DNA of 64,000 bases, taken from an uncultured Lachnobacterium sp. Its GTDB lineage: Bacteria; Bacillota; Clostridia; Lachnospirales; Lachnospiraceae. Positions 36,778 to 46,385 of this stretch are shown here, one piece after another. The notes below the pieces were generated by a model. That model ran no database searches and had not been told where the DNA came from. It saw only the letters and a list, made by a program, of their open reading frames with translations. Both the position numbers and the translations under genes were made by a program. Location: NCBI GenBank assembly GCA_900543445.1, contig UQRC01000009.1:1-64000 (forward strand). The letters run 5' to 3'. Position 1 is the stretch's first letter; every line of letters begins with the position of its first letter.

Positions 36778-37726
36778 TCTTCTTTGCCTCCTTTACAACA
36801 CCAAATGCGTTCGGCACTGTAATCTTCTCAATCAGTGGAACAAGAAGATTGCTTAAGATGATTGCAAAAGATACGCCCTCTGCATTCGCACCGAAGCAAC
36901 GGAAGATACCGGTCAGAAGACCGCAGCAGATACCAAACAAAATCTGTCCCATCGGCGTAATCGGCGAAGTTACATAGTCGGTTGCCATAAAGAAAGCACC
37001 CAGCATCAGTCCGCCTCCGCAGAGTTCTGCAACAACATAATTCATGTCAAAGCGCTGCGCACCGAAGATAAACATAAAGATTGCAAATGTAACAATATAA
37101 GATGCCGGAATCTTAAGATCAATGACACCCATCAGTATCAGGAAAATTGCTCCGATCAGGATGGCGATCACAGATGTCTCACCGATGGTTCCAGGAATCT
37201 TACCTGTCAGCATATCCATAATATTCACGGAATCAAGTCCCTGATTACGGATCATTCCAAGAGGCGTAGCTCCGGAATATGCCTCAAATTTTGCGCTGCT
37301 GAAATTGGTCATATCTGCAGCAAAAGCGATCAGAAGGAAGCAACGTCCGCCAAGTGCCGGATTCATGAAGTTCTGTCCAAGTCCTCCGAAAAGCATCTTA
37401 ACGATAACGATTGCAAATACAGATCCGATCACTGCCTCCCACCAAGGAAGACCTGCCGGAAGGTTTAATGCAAGAAGAAGTCCTGTTACAACAGCACTAA
37501 GGTCCGGCAAACTATTCTTCTTATGTACGATCTTGTCAAAGATCCATTCTGACGCAAGACAGCTTGCGATAGTTACTAAAATTAAAACCAATGCCTTATA
37601 ACCAAAATTCCAGATACCAAACAGGCTGGCCGGAAGCAATGCAATAATCACATACAGCATCACTCTGCTTGTGGAATCCTTGGCACGGACATGTGGTGCA
37701 GATGAAACCTGATATTTTTCACTCAC
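36770..37726 (-). CDS. rnfD: Rnf complex subunit RnfD (covalent FMN)
   Basis: A 318-residue protein with eight to nine hydrophobic segments. The flavinylation motif SGATPLG is at residues 151-157 (Thr154 expected). GLGQNFMNPALGGRCFLL near 116 and VTSPITPMGQILFG near 248 are family signatures. It is a core membrane subunit for Na+ or H+ movement coupled to ferredoxin:NAD+ electron transfer. Confidence 0.95.
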   Translation of the reverse strand: MSEKYQVSSAPHVRAKDSTSRVMLYVIIALLPASLFGIWNFGYKALVLILVTIASCLASEWIFDKIVHKKNSLPDLSAVVTGLLLALNLPAGLPWWEAVIGSVFAIVIVKMLFGGLGQNFMNPALGGRCFLLIAFAADMTNFSSAKFEAYSGATPLGMIRNQGLDSVNIMDMLTGKIPGTIGETSVIAILIGAIFLILMGVIDLKIPASYIVTFAIFMFIFGAQRFDMNYVVAELCGGGLMLGAFFMATDYVTSPITPMGQILFGICCGLLTGIFRCFGANAEGVSFAIILSNLLVPLIEKITVPNAFGVVKEAKKNE

Positions 37727-37743
37727 AACAATCCACCTCTTTC

Positions 37744-39066
37744 TTACTTTTTCTTTCTCTTCTCTGCCAGTACTAACTTCTTCATAGTCTTAACAGACTG
37801 TGCAACCTGTCTTCTGGATGGGCATACATAAGTACAGCTTCCGCACTCGATACACTCAAGTCCGTGCCACTTCTCAAATTCTGCCATCTGTCCGTTGTTG
37901 CCAAACTTAGCGAGGCGTGAAGGAATCAGATTCTCCGGACAAGCTTCTACACAACGTCCACAATTAATGCATGCAAGAGGCTCATTCTCTGCAACTGCAT
38001 CTTTGCCGAGACAAAGAAGTGAAGAAGAAGTCTTTGTTGTAGGAACATCAAGTCCAAACATGGCAAATCCCATCATCGGACCACCGGATATGATCTTCTC
38101 CGGCTGTACCTTAAATCCGCCGGCTGCTTCCACAAGCTGCGCATAAGGTGTTCCCATACTGTAAAGGAAATTGGATGGATTCGTGATTGCATCACCGGTA
38201 ATGGTTGCAACACGCTTCATCACAGGAATTCCGTTTTTGACTGCATTATAGACTGCAATCATTGTTTCTACGTTGTCCACAATACATCCCGCATCAGCCG
38301 GAAGCATCTTGGAATTGATGGCTCTACCGGTAACTGCGTAGATGAGCTGACGCTCACCACCCTGTGGATACTTTGTCATAAGCTCACATACTTCCATACG
38401 TGGCTCGTCTTTTACCAACTCTTTTAACTTGGCAATACAATCCGGCTTATTGTTCTCTACGCCGAATACTCCCTTTGCGTTGTCGAATAACTGAAGAATG
38501 ATCTTCATTCCGGCAACCAGTTCTTCTGGATTCTCCATCATTCTGCGGTAATCTGCGGTCAGATATGGCTCACACTCCGCGCAGTTGGCAATAATGTACT
38601 CAATTTTTTCCGGCTCCTTCGGAGAAAGCTTAACATGTGTAGGGAAACCTGCGCCGCCCATTCCGACAACTCCGGCTTCTTTGACTCTGTTAATAACCTC
38701 TTCCTTCGATAATGCCGTCACATCATCCACTGCCTGATAGTCAACTTCCTTAAATTCATCATCACTCTCAATGACAATAGAATTGACCATATCGCCCACA
38801 GCAACACGCCGCGGCTCAATTTTTGTAACTGTACCGGATACAGATGAATAGATCGGAGAAGATACGAAGCCGCCCGCTTCTGCAATCTTCTGACCCTTAA
38901 GCACTGTATCACCTACAGCGACAACCGGGGTAGCTGGTGCTCCGATGTGCTGAGACAACGGGAATACCAATTCTCCCTTGGGTAGAACTTCTTTGATTGG
39001 CGCATCCTTGGCAAGTTCTTTGCCTTCATACGGATGAACGCCGCCTTTAAATGTTTTCAAACCCAT
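37744..39066 (-). CDS. rnfC: Rnf complex subunit RnfC (NADH site)
   Basis: A 440-residue protein, the first gene of the operon. The N-terminal barrel-sandwich domain shows GGVHPYEGKELAKDAPI. The flavin/NADH-binding loop GVVGMGGAGFPTHVKL is near residue 131. Two ferredoxin motifs near 365 and 405 (CINCGRCVEACP, CIECGSCTYVCP) carry 4Fe-4S clusters. It passes electrons to NAD+ at the cytosolic face. Confidence 0.96.
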   Translation of the reverse strand: MGLKTFKGGVHPYEGKELAKDAPIKEVLPKGELVFPLSQHIGAPATPVVAVGDTVLKGQKIAEAGGFVSSPIYSSVSGTVTKIEPRRVAVGDMVNSIVIESDDEFKEVDYQAVDDVTALSKEEVINRVKEAGVVGMGGAGFPTHVKLSPKEPEKIEYIIANCAECEPYLTADYRRMMENPEELVAGMKIILQLFDNAKGVFGVENNKPDCIAKLKELVKDEPRMEVCELMTKYPQGGERQLIYAVTGRAINSKMLPADAGCIVDNVETMIAVYNAVKNGIPVMKRVATITGDAITNPSNFLYSMGTPYAQLVEAAGGFKVQPEKIISGGPMMGFAMFGLDVPTTKTSSSLLCLGKDAVAENEPLACINCGRCVEACPENLIPSRLAKFGNNGQMAEFEKWHGLECIECGSCTYVCPSRRQVAQSVKTMKKLVLAEKRKKK

Positions 39067-39131
39067 CTTTGTGCCCTCTTTCCTATAATTATTTGTCGAA
39101 ACGTTATAGTTTCTGACACATTAACAAATAG

Positions 39132-39159
39132 ATTATAGCACTTTCTCACTAATTTGAAA
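39132..39159 (-). promoter_or_regulatory. Candidate promoter of the rnf operon
   Basis: Minus strand: TATAAT (39132-39137) with an extended TG, and a weak TTTCAA -35 (39154-39159) at a 16-base spacing. About 65 bases before rnfC. Confidence 0.5.
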
Positions 39160-39271
39160 CGTAAATTTACTATTTTTTCTCAATATTGTGTATTCTTTTT
39201 AATACAAGAAAAGATGACGAAAAACAGGAAATATGTTAGAATAATAACTAGAAAATGCAAAGGAGATCTCT

Positions 39272-40375
39272 ATGAAAAGTACGCATAAAGAAGAACTTTA
39301 TATTAAGCAGGATCCACTTACGGATCTCATTTTTGACGATCATTCGATCTTCTTTGATATCGAGACGACCGGCTTTTCTCCTGCCTCTTCGACGCTCTAC
39401 ATGATCGGCTGCGCCAGGAAAAACGGAAAGTACATCTGTATCGATCAGTTTTTTGCGGAAAAACCAGAAGAAGAATGTCTGGTTTTAAATGCGTTCCTTG
39501 AAATTTTAAACCAGTATGATACGATCATCTCCTTTAACGGTATCGGATTTGATGTGCCTTTCCTCAAGGCAAAATGCGACCGGTACGACATTCCGGAGCA
39601 TTTTAAGGAGTTCAACTATCTGGATATCTTCAAGTCCGTATCAGAACTTAAATTCCTGCTCAAGTTACCAAACTATAAACAGAAAACGATCGAGACATTT
39701 CTCGGTCTTGCCCGGGACGACAAGCAGACCGGCGGCGAATTAATCAACGTATATCATGATTATGTAAAGCATCCGAGTGAGGAAGCTTATCATCTGTTGC
39801 ATCTCCACAATTATGAAGATGTCATCGGAATGATCGATCTTCTTCCGGTACTCTCATATCTTGAGATTTTCAACGGACAGTATACGCTTCTTTCCACACG
39901 TATCGATACCTATCATGCGTTTGACGGCACAAGCGGTCAGGAACTGATCATTACGATGCAGAACGATTATCCGGTTCCGAAGCGGATTTCACATAAGCTT
40001 GCCAATTTCTACCTTATGATTTCCAAGACGCGCACTTCGATCCGTGTTCCGATCTACGAAGGTGAACTGCATTACTTCTATCCAAATTATAAGGATTACT
40101 ACTACCTTCCGCAGGAGGATATGGCAATCCACAAGAGTGTTGCATCTTATGTCGATAAGGATTTCCGGGAGAATGCACGCGCATCCAACTGTTACAGCAG
40201 AAAATCCGGCGCTTTTCTTCCGCAGAGCGAAAGTGTTATGCAGCCGGAATTCCGCAAAGAATACAAAGATAAGATCAGTTATTTTGAATTGACGGATGAT
40301 TTCTGCGCTTCGGATGTGATGTTGCGCAGATATGTGGACCATATTCTCAAATATATGGTTACAACCAAGAAGTAG
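39272..40375 (+). CDS. RNase H-like exonuclease domain protein (YprB family)
   Basis: A 367-residue protein. A DEDD-type exonuclease core is visible: IFFDIETTGFSP near residue 26 (D-x-E), IISFNGIGFDVPFLKAKC near 89, and HNYEDVIGMIDLL near 173. The C-terminal half (about 215-367) has no recognised motif. YprB-like proteins are assigned to the RNase H-like superfamily but lack a settled function. AAGGAG precedes the ATG. It stands alone between rnfC and the alpha-galactosidase. Confidence 0.85.
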   Translation: MKSTHKEELYIKQDPLTDLIFDDHSIFFDIETTGFSPASSTLYMIGCARKNGKYICIDQFFAEKPEEECLVLNAFLEILNQYDTIISFNGIGFDVPFLKAKCDRYDIPEHFKEFNYLDIFKSVSELKFLLKLPNYKQKTIETFLGLARDDKQTGGELINVYHDYVKHPSEEAYHLLHLHNYEDVIGMIDLLPVLSYLEIFNGQYTLLSTRIDTYHAFDGTSGQELIITMQNDYPVPKRISHKLANFYLMISKTRTSIRVPIYEGELHYFYPNYKDYYYLPQEDMAIHKSVASYVDKDFRENARASNCYSRKSGAFLPQSESVMQPEFRKEYKDKISYFELTDDFCASDVMLRRYVDHILKYMVTTKK

Positions 40376-40390
40376 ACCTTATTTCTCAAC

Positions 40391-40426
40391 CAACAGGATT
40401 TGGTCGGTATCGTTCCAAATCCGTTG
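40391..40426. terminator. Hairpin between the convergent exonuclease and alpha-galactosidase genes
   Basis: Arms CAACAGGATTTGG and CCAAATCCGTTG pair with one bulged base around an 11-base loop. The flanks are A-rich rather than T-rich, so the terminator strength is uncertain. No other feature lies between the two stops. Confidence 0.5.
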
Positions 40427-40442
40427 AATATAAAAAAATACT

Positions 40443-42782
40443 CTAAATTTGTTGCATAAAGTACATCCGAGAGGCGAAATCAGGGAAGTACCGCGTCTCT
40501 TCACTGTAGCCGGTAGCAGCAAATCCCTGCGCAAGCTTTACGCCTGCCATAAGAACCGAACCGGATGCACGGTATCTTTCGGTCTCGCCCGGCATGGTAA
40601 CGCATTTGGCAAGTACCTGATGTACAAGGGAATCCTGCTTGATATGAACCGGCGATACGGTATTGACCAGATCCCCGAAACCAAGAATATTGTAGCGCAT
40701 GCTGCGGTTCGTAAATTCGTAACGCGCCGACGCATCAAGTCCCTTCGGGAAGTACTGCCCGGTCGGATGATTCGGCTGTGTGAGTTCCTGCATGATCATA
40801 CCGACAGCCTGACGCTTGTCCTCACTGACACAGGTCCACTCATGTATTTTTGCATTTCTGCCACGATAAAATGTTCCATATTGAAGTACGTTTCGCCATT
40901 CTTTGTATAACGCAATCTGCTTACGAATTTCCTCTAAATCTTCCTTCTTCATATCACAGAGGTTACATTCATATCCAAGCACTCCAAACGCGGCAACTGC
41001 AAATCTTGTCTCCAGAGGCGTGGTGCGAAGTGTCTGATGGTTTGGACACGAGGAGACATGTGCACCCATAACGGACATTGGATAGCCGTAACTGTAACCG
41101 TTCATTCCATTCACACGATATACGGCATCCGTATTATCACTCGCCCAGATCTGCGGGAAAAAGCATAGGATTCCAAGATCAAAACGATTTCCACCGGATG
41201 CACATCCTTCAAAAAGGATTTCCGGAAAGCGTTTCGTCAGTTCATCCATCATCCGGTACAGTCCAAGCACATACCGATGCATGGTCTCCCCCTGTCTCTT
41301 CGCAGGCAGATACTTAGAATAGCAATCCGAAACAATGCGGTTCATATCCCACTTTACATAAGCAATATTTGCACTTGCAAAAAGATTGCTCATCGATGCA
41401 ATCATGTAGTCCACAACTTCGGGATTTGCAAGATCAAGCATTCTCTGATTTCTGCCTTCTGCATGATTCTTACCCGGAATGTCCATCGTCCAGTCCGGAT
41501 GTTCTTTATAAAGATTGCTCTCCACATTAATCATCTCCGGCTCAACCCAGATTCCAAACGAAAGTCCAAGATCATTGATCTTTTTGCACAATCCACTCAC
41601 ACCGTCCGGAAGTTTTTTCGGATTGACATACCAGTCTCCAAGGGATGTCTTATCATCATTTCTCTCTCCAAACCAGCCGTCATCCATCACAAACAATTCG
41701 ATGCCGACATCTCTTGCGGCTTTGGCAAGCTTTAACAGTTTTCTTTCGTTGATGTCAAAATACGCAGCTTCCCAACTGTTGAGAAGTACCGGACGTTCTT
41801 TTTTCTTCCATGTACCTCTTACAATACATTCCCTGACAAATGCATGCATGTTCTGACTCATTCCGTTATAGCCATCCGGTGAATAAGTCATGACCGCTTC
41901 CGGACTCTCAAAGCTCTCACCCACGCCAATCTGATAAGAGAATCCCATCGGATTGATTCCACTCACCAGACGCAGTTTTCCAAACACATTGTATTCACAG
42001 GCTTCATAATGATTTCCACTATAGATCAGATTAAAACCGAAACACTCCCCCGCATCCTCGGTTGTCGCAGCCGGTGCCAGCATCACAAAAGGATTCGCAC
42101 GGTTCGACGAAGTTCCGGTAACCGATGCATTGACAATCTTTCCGCAGACCACATTATGATCATTGCGATTCATCTCATTTGCCCAATTTCCGTTAAAGGT
42201 CGTGAATACATAATCTTCTGCAATCTCATCAAGCTGCATGCTCATCAGGCACTTCAGTTCTACCGGTTGCTCACTGGTATTGATAAGCTTTGCATATCGT
42301 GTAATCACGTCTCTTTCCTCAAACACACAATAATGCAGTTCAAGCGTCAGACCGTAATTGCGGTCACGCATTTTCACGATCAGTTCCGGAACCGGTAACG
42401 TCTCTTCGTATGCATCCGGCAGCGTTTCAAGCGGCTTCCTGTTGTCTAAAATCTCATAAGATTCATAGACAAAATCGCTTGTGCGGCCGCCATCATGATA
42501 CACAATTTCTACAAATGGTTCTCTGATATCGCCTTTTCCAAGAGAAGACATCTCAAGGCGCATGTCCTCCAGAGAATACTGTGTATGTTCGTTATCATAA
42601 AGGACTGTATTTCCCGGTGCAAACGCATGTTTCTCGGCAAGGGATGCCGTATCCTCCTCCTCTGTGATTACAAGCTTTCTGCCGTAATACAGATGCTCCA
42701 GCTGTCCCGTTTCAAGAACGCGGAAGCAATAGGTTGTATTCTTTGTATCGAATACGAATGTTTTATTCCAAACCTGAATCAT
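40443..42782 (-). CDS. Alpha-galactosidase, glycoside hydrolase family 36
   Basis: A 779-residue protein. After an N-terminal beta-sandwich (about 1-330) the barrel shows MDDGWFG near 366, FGIWVEPEMIN near 409, YVKWDMNR with nucleophile Asp479, and FEGCASGGNRFDLG. SDNTDA supplies the acid/base Asp549. It lacks a signal peptide and is cytosolic. It cleaves terminal alpha-1,6-galactose from melibiose, raffinose or stachyose brought in by the adjacent symporter. Its start overlaps the symporter stop by 4 bases. Confidence 0.95.
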   Translation of the reverse strand: MIQVWNKTFVFDTKNTTYCFRVLETGQLEHLYYGRKLVITEEEDTASLAEKHAFAPGNTVLYDNEHTQYSLEDMRLEMSSLGKGDIREPFVEIVYHDGGRTSDFVYESYEILDNRKPLETLPDAYEETLPVPELIVKMRDRNYGLTLELHYCVFEERDVITRYAKLINTSEQPVELKCLMSMQLDEIAEDYVFTTFNGNWANEMNRNDHNVVCGKIVNASVTGTSSNRANPFVMLAPAATTEDAGECFGFNLIYSGNHYEACEYNVFGKLRLVSGINPMGFSYQIGVGESFESPEAVMTYSPDGYNGMSQNMHAFVRECIVRGTWKKKERPVLLNSWEAAYFDINERKLLKLAKAARDVGIELFVMDDGWFGERNDDKTSLGDWYVNPKKLPDGVSGLCKKINDLGLSFGIWVEPEMINVESNLYKEHPDWTMDIPGKNHAEGRNQRMLDLANPEVVDYMIASMSNLFASANIAYVKWDMNRIVSDCYSKYLPAKRQGETMHRYVLGLYRMMDELTKRFPEILFEGCASGGNRFDLGILCFFPQIWASDNTDAVYRVNGMNGYSYGYPMSVMGAHVSSCPNHQTLRTTPLETRFAVAAFGVLGYECNLCDMKKEDLEEIRKQIALYKEWRNVLQYGTFYRGRNAKIHEWTCVSEDKRQAVGMIMQELTQPNHPTGQYFPKGLDASARYEFTNRSMRYNILGFGDLVNTVSPVHIKQDSLVHQVLAKCVTMPGETERYRASGSVLMAGVKLAQGFAATGYSEETRYFPDFASRMYFMQQI

Positions 42783-44146
42783 TTTCTCTCCTCAAGTGTT
42801 TTCTTAATTTCATCCATCTTCGCATCATCAAGCTTATAGCATTTCTTGAACACAATGATACCAACGACCAGAAGCAGAACCGACGGAATCGTCATCCACA
42901 TACGAAGCTGCGTCAGAGTGCCGGCAGACTGTACGGCAGCATCCGTCTCAAGATGGATCAGATCAACCACGATACCGGCAAGAAATACTGCAAGTCCTGA
43001 TGCAAGCTTAACCGTAAAGGTCTGCATCGAAAAGATAACAGATTCCTCTCTCGTGTGATTCTTCACTTCGCCGTAATCCACCGAATCCGATAAGAAGATC
43101 GTCATAATCACATTTAACATTCCGTATCCCAGATAGATCATAATTCCCGGGATACATAAGATGTACCAGTTCTCCGGTGTGTATACGCCGCCGAATGCCA
43201 TCGCAAGGATCACAAGAAAACCAGCAATCTGAATCAGGAATCCAAACACGAACAGCTGCGCCTTGGTAAATTTCTTACGGAGCGCCGGCACGATCATCAT
43301 GACAAGCACCTGTGCAGCGAACGCAACTGCGGCAAAAATTGAATATGCGCCCTCATTTCCGACATCAAACTGGAAGAAATAAAGCACCAGATTTCCGCAG
43401 ATATTCACTGAAGTATACACAAGAATAATCGATACAACAACCGTCATTGCCTGATCATTGGCAAAAAGCGTACGAAACATCTGTCCGACACTTGATGTCG
43501 GTGCCGTCGTCTCAATTGGCTTCTCCGGAACTTTTAATACACAGATCAGTTCCGAGATAACAAAGACAACCGCTACGATCAATGCCCACCAGCGGAATCC
43601 GATCCGATAATCCGCAATCGCTGAACTTGCACTTAGGATTGGAACAATTGTCATTGTAAGAACTGTCGGGATTGCATCACCGATTCCGGAACACGTTCTT
43701 GCAAGTGAAGTCAAAGCCTCACGATCCTCTCCCGGCTCTGTGATTGCCGGAATCATGGACCAGAATGGAATATCCATGAGTGTATAAGTAATGCCCCATG
43801 CGAAGTAAAAGACAATCAGCCAGATTCTCTGTGCAGAATCGCCCATCGATTCCGGTGTCGCATATAAAGCATAGATTGTTACTGCATTCAGCACTGTTCC
43901 AGCAAGAATCCACGGACGGAATCGTCCCCATCTCGTCTTCGTTTTGGCAACAATAATTCCCATGATCGGATCATTAAAGGCGTCAAACACACGTGCCGCC
44001 ATCATTACCGTACCGATAAAAACACTGCTTATGCCAAGCACTACGTTGTAATAATACAGCAGATAGGATGAGATCAGCATATACACAACGTCTTTTCCGA
44101 ATGCACCGAACCCAAAAGCTGCCTTCTGTCCTGTTTTTAGTTTCAT
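42779..44146 (-). CDS. GPH-family sugar:cation symporter (MelB-like)
   Basis: A 455-residue protein with about twelve hydrophobic segments. The family motif FDAFNDPIMGIIVAKTKTRW near residue 50 and the RFRPWILAG loop mark the glycoside-pentoside-hexuronide group. WGITYTLMDIPFWSMIPAIT near 116 is the MelB-like helix 4 region. By context the substrate is an alpha-galactoside. It is encoded in one run with the GT-like gene (40 bases upstream) and GH36 (overlapping). Confidence 0.9.
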   Translation of the reverse strand: MKLKTGQKAAFGFGAFGKDVVYMLISSYLLYYYNVVLGISSVFIGTVMMAARVFDAFNDPIMGIIVAKTKTRWGRFRPWILAGTVLNAVTIYALYATPESMGDSAQRIWLIVFYFAWGITYTLMDIPFWSMIPAITEPGEDREALTSLARTCSGIGDAIPTVLTMTIVPILSASSAIADYRIGFRWWALIVAVVFVISELICVLKVPEKPIETTAPTSSVGQMFRTLFANDQAMTVVVSIILVYTSVNICGNLVLYFFQFDVGNEGAYSIFAAVAFAAQVLVMMIVPALRKKFTKAQLFVFGFLIQIAGFLVILAMAFGGVYTPENWYILCIPGIMIYLGYGMLNVIMTIFLSDSVDYGEVKNHTREESVIFSMQTFTVKLASGLAVFLAGIVVDLIHLETDAAVQSAGTLTQLRMWMTIPSVLLLVVGIIVFKKCYKLDDAKMDEIKKTLEERK

Positions 44147-44185
44147 AATATAACCCTCCTCTTTTGCCTTCGTCTAAGCCTGTAA

Positions 44186-45691
44186 TTATTGATCCTGTTT
44201 CTTCTGGTTCATAGCGGCTTCCACCACTTTATAGGCGCCGTCATACAGACCAATCTGTTTGTTTTTCATAATATTCTCACACATAGAGACAAGCAGGTCA
44301 TCCTCTTTCATAAACAGATCGATCATCTGCAGGGTATGTGGAATATCTCTGCATTCCAGCGTTCCATCTCCCACTTCCGCCGAATGGATAGCTCCCCACA
44401 TCTCATGCTTTCCGACTCTCCTGATAAAAAGCTTCGGAACCGGATAGAACGCCAGCTCACTCGGCTTTGTAACAAGCACATCGCAGCTTCGCATCAAAAG
44501 ATTGGTACAATAGACAGCTTCAAAGATATTTTTATGCCAGAATCCATGAATACCGGCAACCTCATAAGAATCGTTCAAAGCGTTCTTGGCAAAGCTTTCC
44601 GTATCCTTCCAGTTATCAAAATGCTCGTTACTTACTTCCTTCATCTGTGGAATTTCTTCGAGCAATGCATCCCATACATTGCGGTAATCTCCTACATTTA
44701 CATACAATACTGCTTTCCCCTTGCGGATATATGGAAGCAGGTACTTTATGATCGCTGCAAAGATCTCCTTCTGCGCTCCCGCGCCTCCGATTGTAAGCAG
44801 AAAACGAATCGGTTTGTTCTGCTTTTTGCGCTCGATTCTCGCATTACAATCCGCCTCAATATTGGAAACCAGTTCATGGTCAATGTAATGTCCCGTATAA
44901 AGCAGCTTGCCCGCCGGCATCGGCTGATTCACTTTCTTTTTATTCATTCCGTTTAAGATGCGGTATCCCATATACGAATTGTGACACTGTATCGTGTGAA
45001 TACTTCCCTCTGCGAGATGAAGTGCCATCGGCCAGTTGTCCGGAATCGCATTGACAACATATTTCATGCCTGCATGGACTGCCGCCTGCGCCGGCCACAC
45101 ATGCGTTCCAATTACCGGAATATCCTTTGGAATATTTTTAAATACGGTCGCCATAATCTCCGCATTCTTCTGATCCGAAGCATTATAGGATAAGCTGCGG
45201 AAGCCCTCATAATTCATCGGTTCCCATACCAGCTTGTTAAAAAGAGGATTTTTCGACATGCGGGAACCCAGGGAATAGAGTTGATTCTGTGCATCAATTA
45301 CCTTGGTACAGCTTGTCTGTCCATAAGAATTCAAATCCATCCAATACGGCGTAAGTCCCATCGCATGTGCCGCTGATGCCATCGCCATCGAGATGCGATA
45401 ATGACCAAATCCCATACGGATATTTCCGACAATAATTCCGTTTTCCTGGTCAAACGAGAGGAACTCTTTATCACGTTCTTCCTCATAATGTGCATTCTGT
45501 TTCAGATCACCGACCAGAATATTGTTAACACCAAGGGAAACCCCGATATAAGCATTCTTTGTAATCTTCACCGGGTAATCCGTATCGTGATCATCACCAA
45601 ACTTTTTGTAATAACGATTCTTGGATTTTACCGCCTTGCGGTACACCGAATCACTCATTTTATTGCCGAATATTTCTTTTGAGCGTTCCAT
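44186..45691 (-). CDS. GT-B-like protein of unknown function (MurG/UDP-glycosyltransferase-like)
   Basis: A 501-residue protein from ATG 45691, preceded by GGAGG 11 bases upstream. Two Rossmann-like halves are suggested. Around residue 90, NIRMGFGHYRISMAMASAA resembles the Gly-rich start of MurG/MGDG synthases. In the second half RFLLTIGGAGAQKEIF (about 295) and DVLVTKPSELAFYPVPKLFI (about 415) resemble their nucleotide-sugar-binding loops. I do not recognise the exact family. It lies between tetR and the alpha-galactoside symporter, apparently in one transcript. It may be a glycosyltransferase or a sugar-processing enzyme; neither donor nor acceptor is known. Confidence 0.75.
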   Translation of the reverse strand: MERSKEIFGNKMSDSVYRKAVKSKNRYYKKFGDDHDTDYPVKITKNAYIGVSLGVNNILVGDLKQNAHYEEERDKEFLSFDQENGIIVGNIRMGFGHYRISMAMASAAHAMGLTPYWMDLNSYGQTSCTKVIDAQNQLYSLGSRMSKNPLFNKLVWEPMNYEGFRSLSYNASDQKNAEIMATVFKNIPKDIPVIGTHVWPAQAAVHAGMKYVVNAIPDNWPMALHLAEGSIHTIQCHNSYMGYRILNGMNKKKVNQPMPAGKLLYTGHYIDHELVSNIEADCNARIERKKQNKPIRFLLTIGGAGAQKEIFAAIIKYLLPYIRKGKAVLYVNVGDYRNVWDALLEEIPQMKEVSNEHFDNWKDTESFAKNALNDSYEVAGIHGFWHKNIFEAVYCTNLLMRSCDVLVTKPSELAFYPVPKLFIRRVGKHEMWGAIHSAEVGDGTLECRDIPHTLQMIDLFMKEDDLLVSMCENIMKNKQIGLYDGAYKVVEAAMNQKKQDQ

Positions 45692-45784
45692 CTTATTTTC
45701 TACCTCCATTTTTATCTTTTTCTATGTATCAGCTTTGATACCTGCGGCGTCTCCATAAGCATTCATTATTCTGCCCTCTCTGCG

Positions 45785-46365
45785 TTATGCAATAATCCCA
45801 TCTACCAGGATATCCACTACTTGCTGCAATGCGTCATGATAACTGATTTGATTCATCACTAGTACATCTCTCTGGAAAAACTGTTCCAACGTCGCTTCCA
45901 TCATCGTCTTAAGAATACAGGTATTGACCGGTATTGTGCCTGTCTTTACTAGACTCTCCTCTTTCTGGTCCCCTGCTCAATCAGACTCATAACACCTTCC
46001 CAGCCGGTCTCTAATCGTTCCTCCACCTGAAGATAGATCTTCGGATACTTGTCCTTAAGCACATATAGTTTTCCAAAATCGATTTCTTTATATCCCTCCG
46101 GCATAACACCAAGCACTTTACGGATCTTCTCCACCGTCGAAAGCGTTTCGTCTTCCAATACCAATTGTTTCTGTATCTTAATCCTGTCAAAGCAATAATC
46201 AACCATTCCAAGGAACATCGATTCCTTATCCCGAAACGTTGCATAGATGGTCTTCTTACTCATTCCGAGTTCCGCTGCAATATCGTCCATCGTGAATTTC
46301 AAGCCCTTTTGGTTAAACACTTTGATCGTGGCTTCCAGGATTTTATCACTGTTCTCGCTTTTCAC
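45785..46365 (-). pseudogene. TetR family regulator, frameshifted in its C-terminal domain
   Basis: A GTG start at 46365 follows GGAGGAG. The DNA-binding helix-turn-helix is intact: FTMDDIAAELGMSKKTIYAT near residue 24. The frame ends prematurely at residue 138 (EQGTRKRRV then stop). The missing C-terminus is readable in another frame: KTGTIPVNTCILKTMMEA..., ending DILVDGIIA and TAA at 45785. The switch lies near 45955-45965, consistent with one lost base; no slippery heptamer is seen. Either the gene is broken, an assembly error is present, or a shortened protein is made. It would have been about 193 residues. Confidence 0.75.
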
Positions 46366-46385
46366 AACCGCTCCTCCTCTTACGT

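Noticed and set aside
45949..45970. Programmed -1 frameshift in tetR
   Set aside because: No X-XXY-YYZ slippery heptamer or downstream structure is seen at the switch point; a plain one-base loss or assembly error is simpler.
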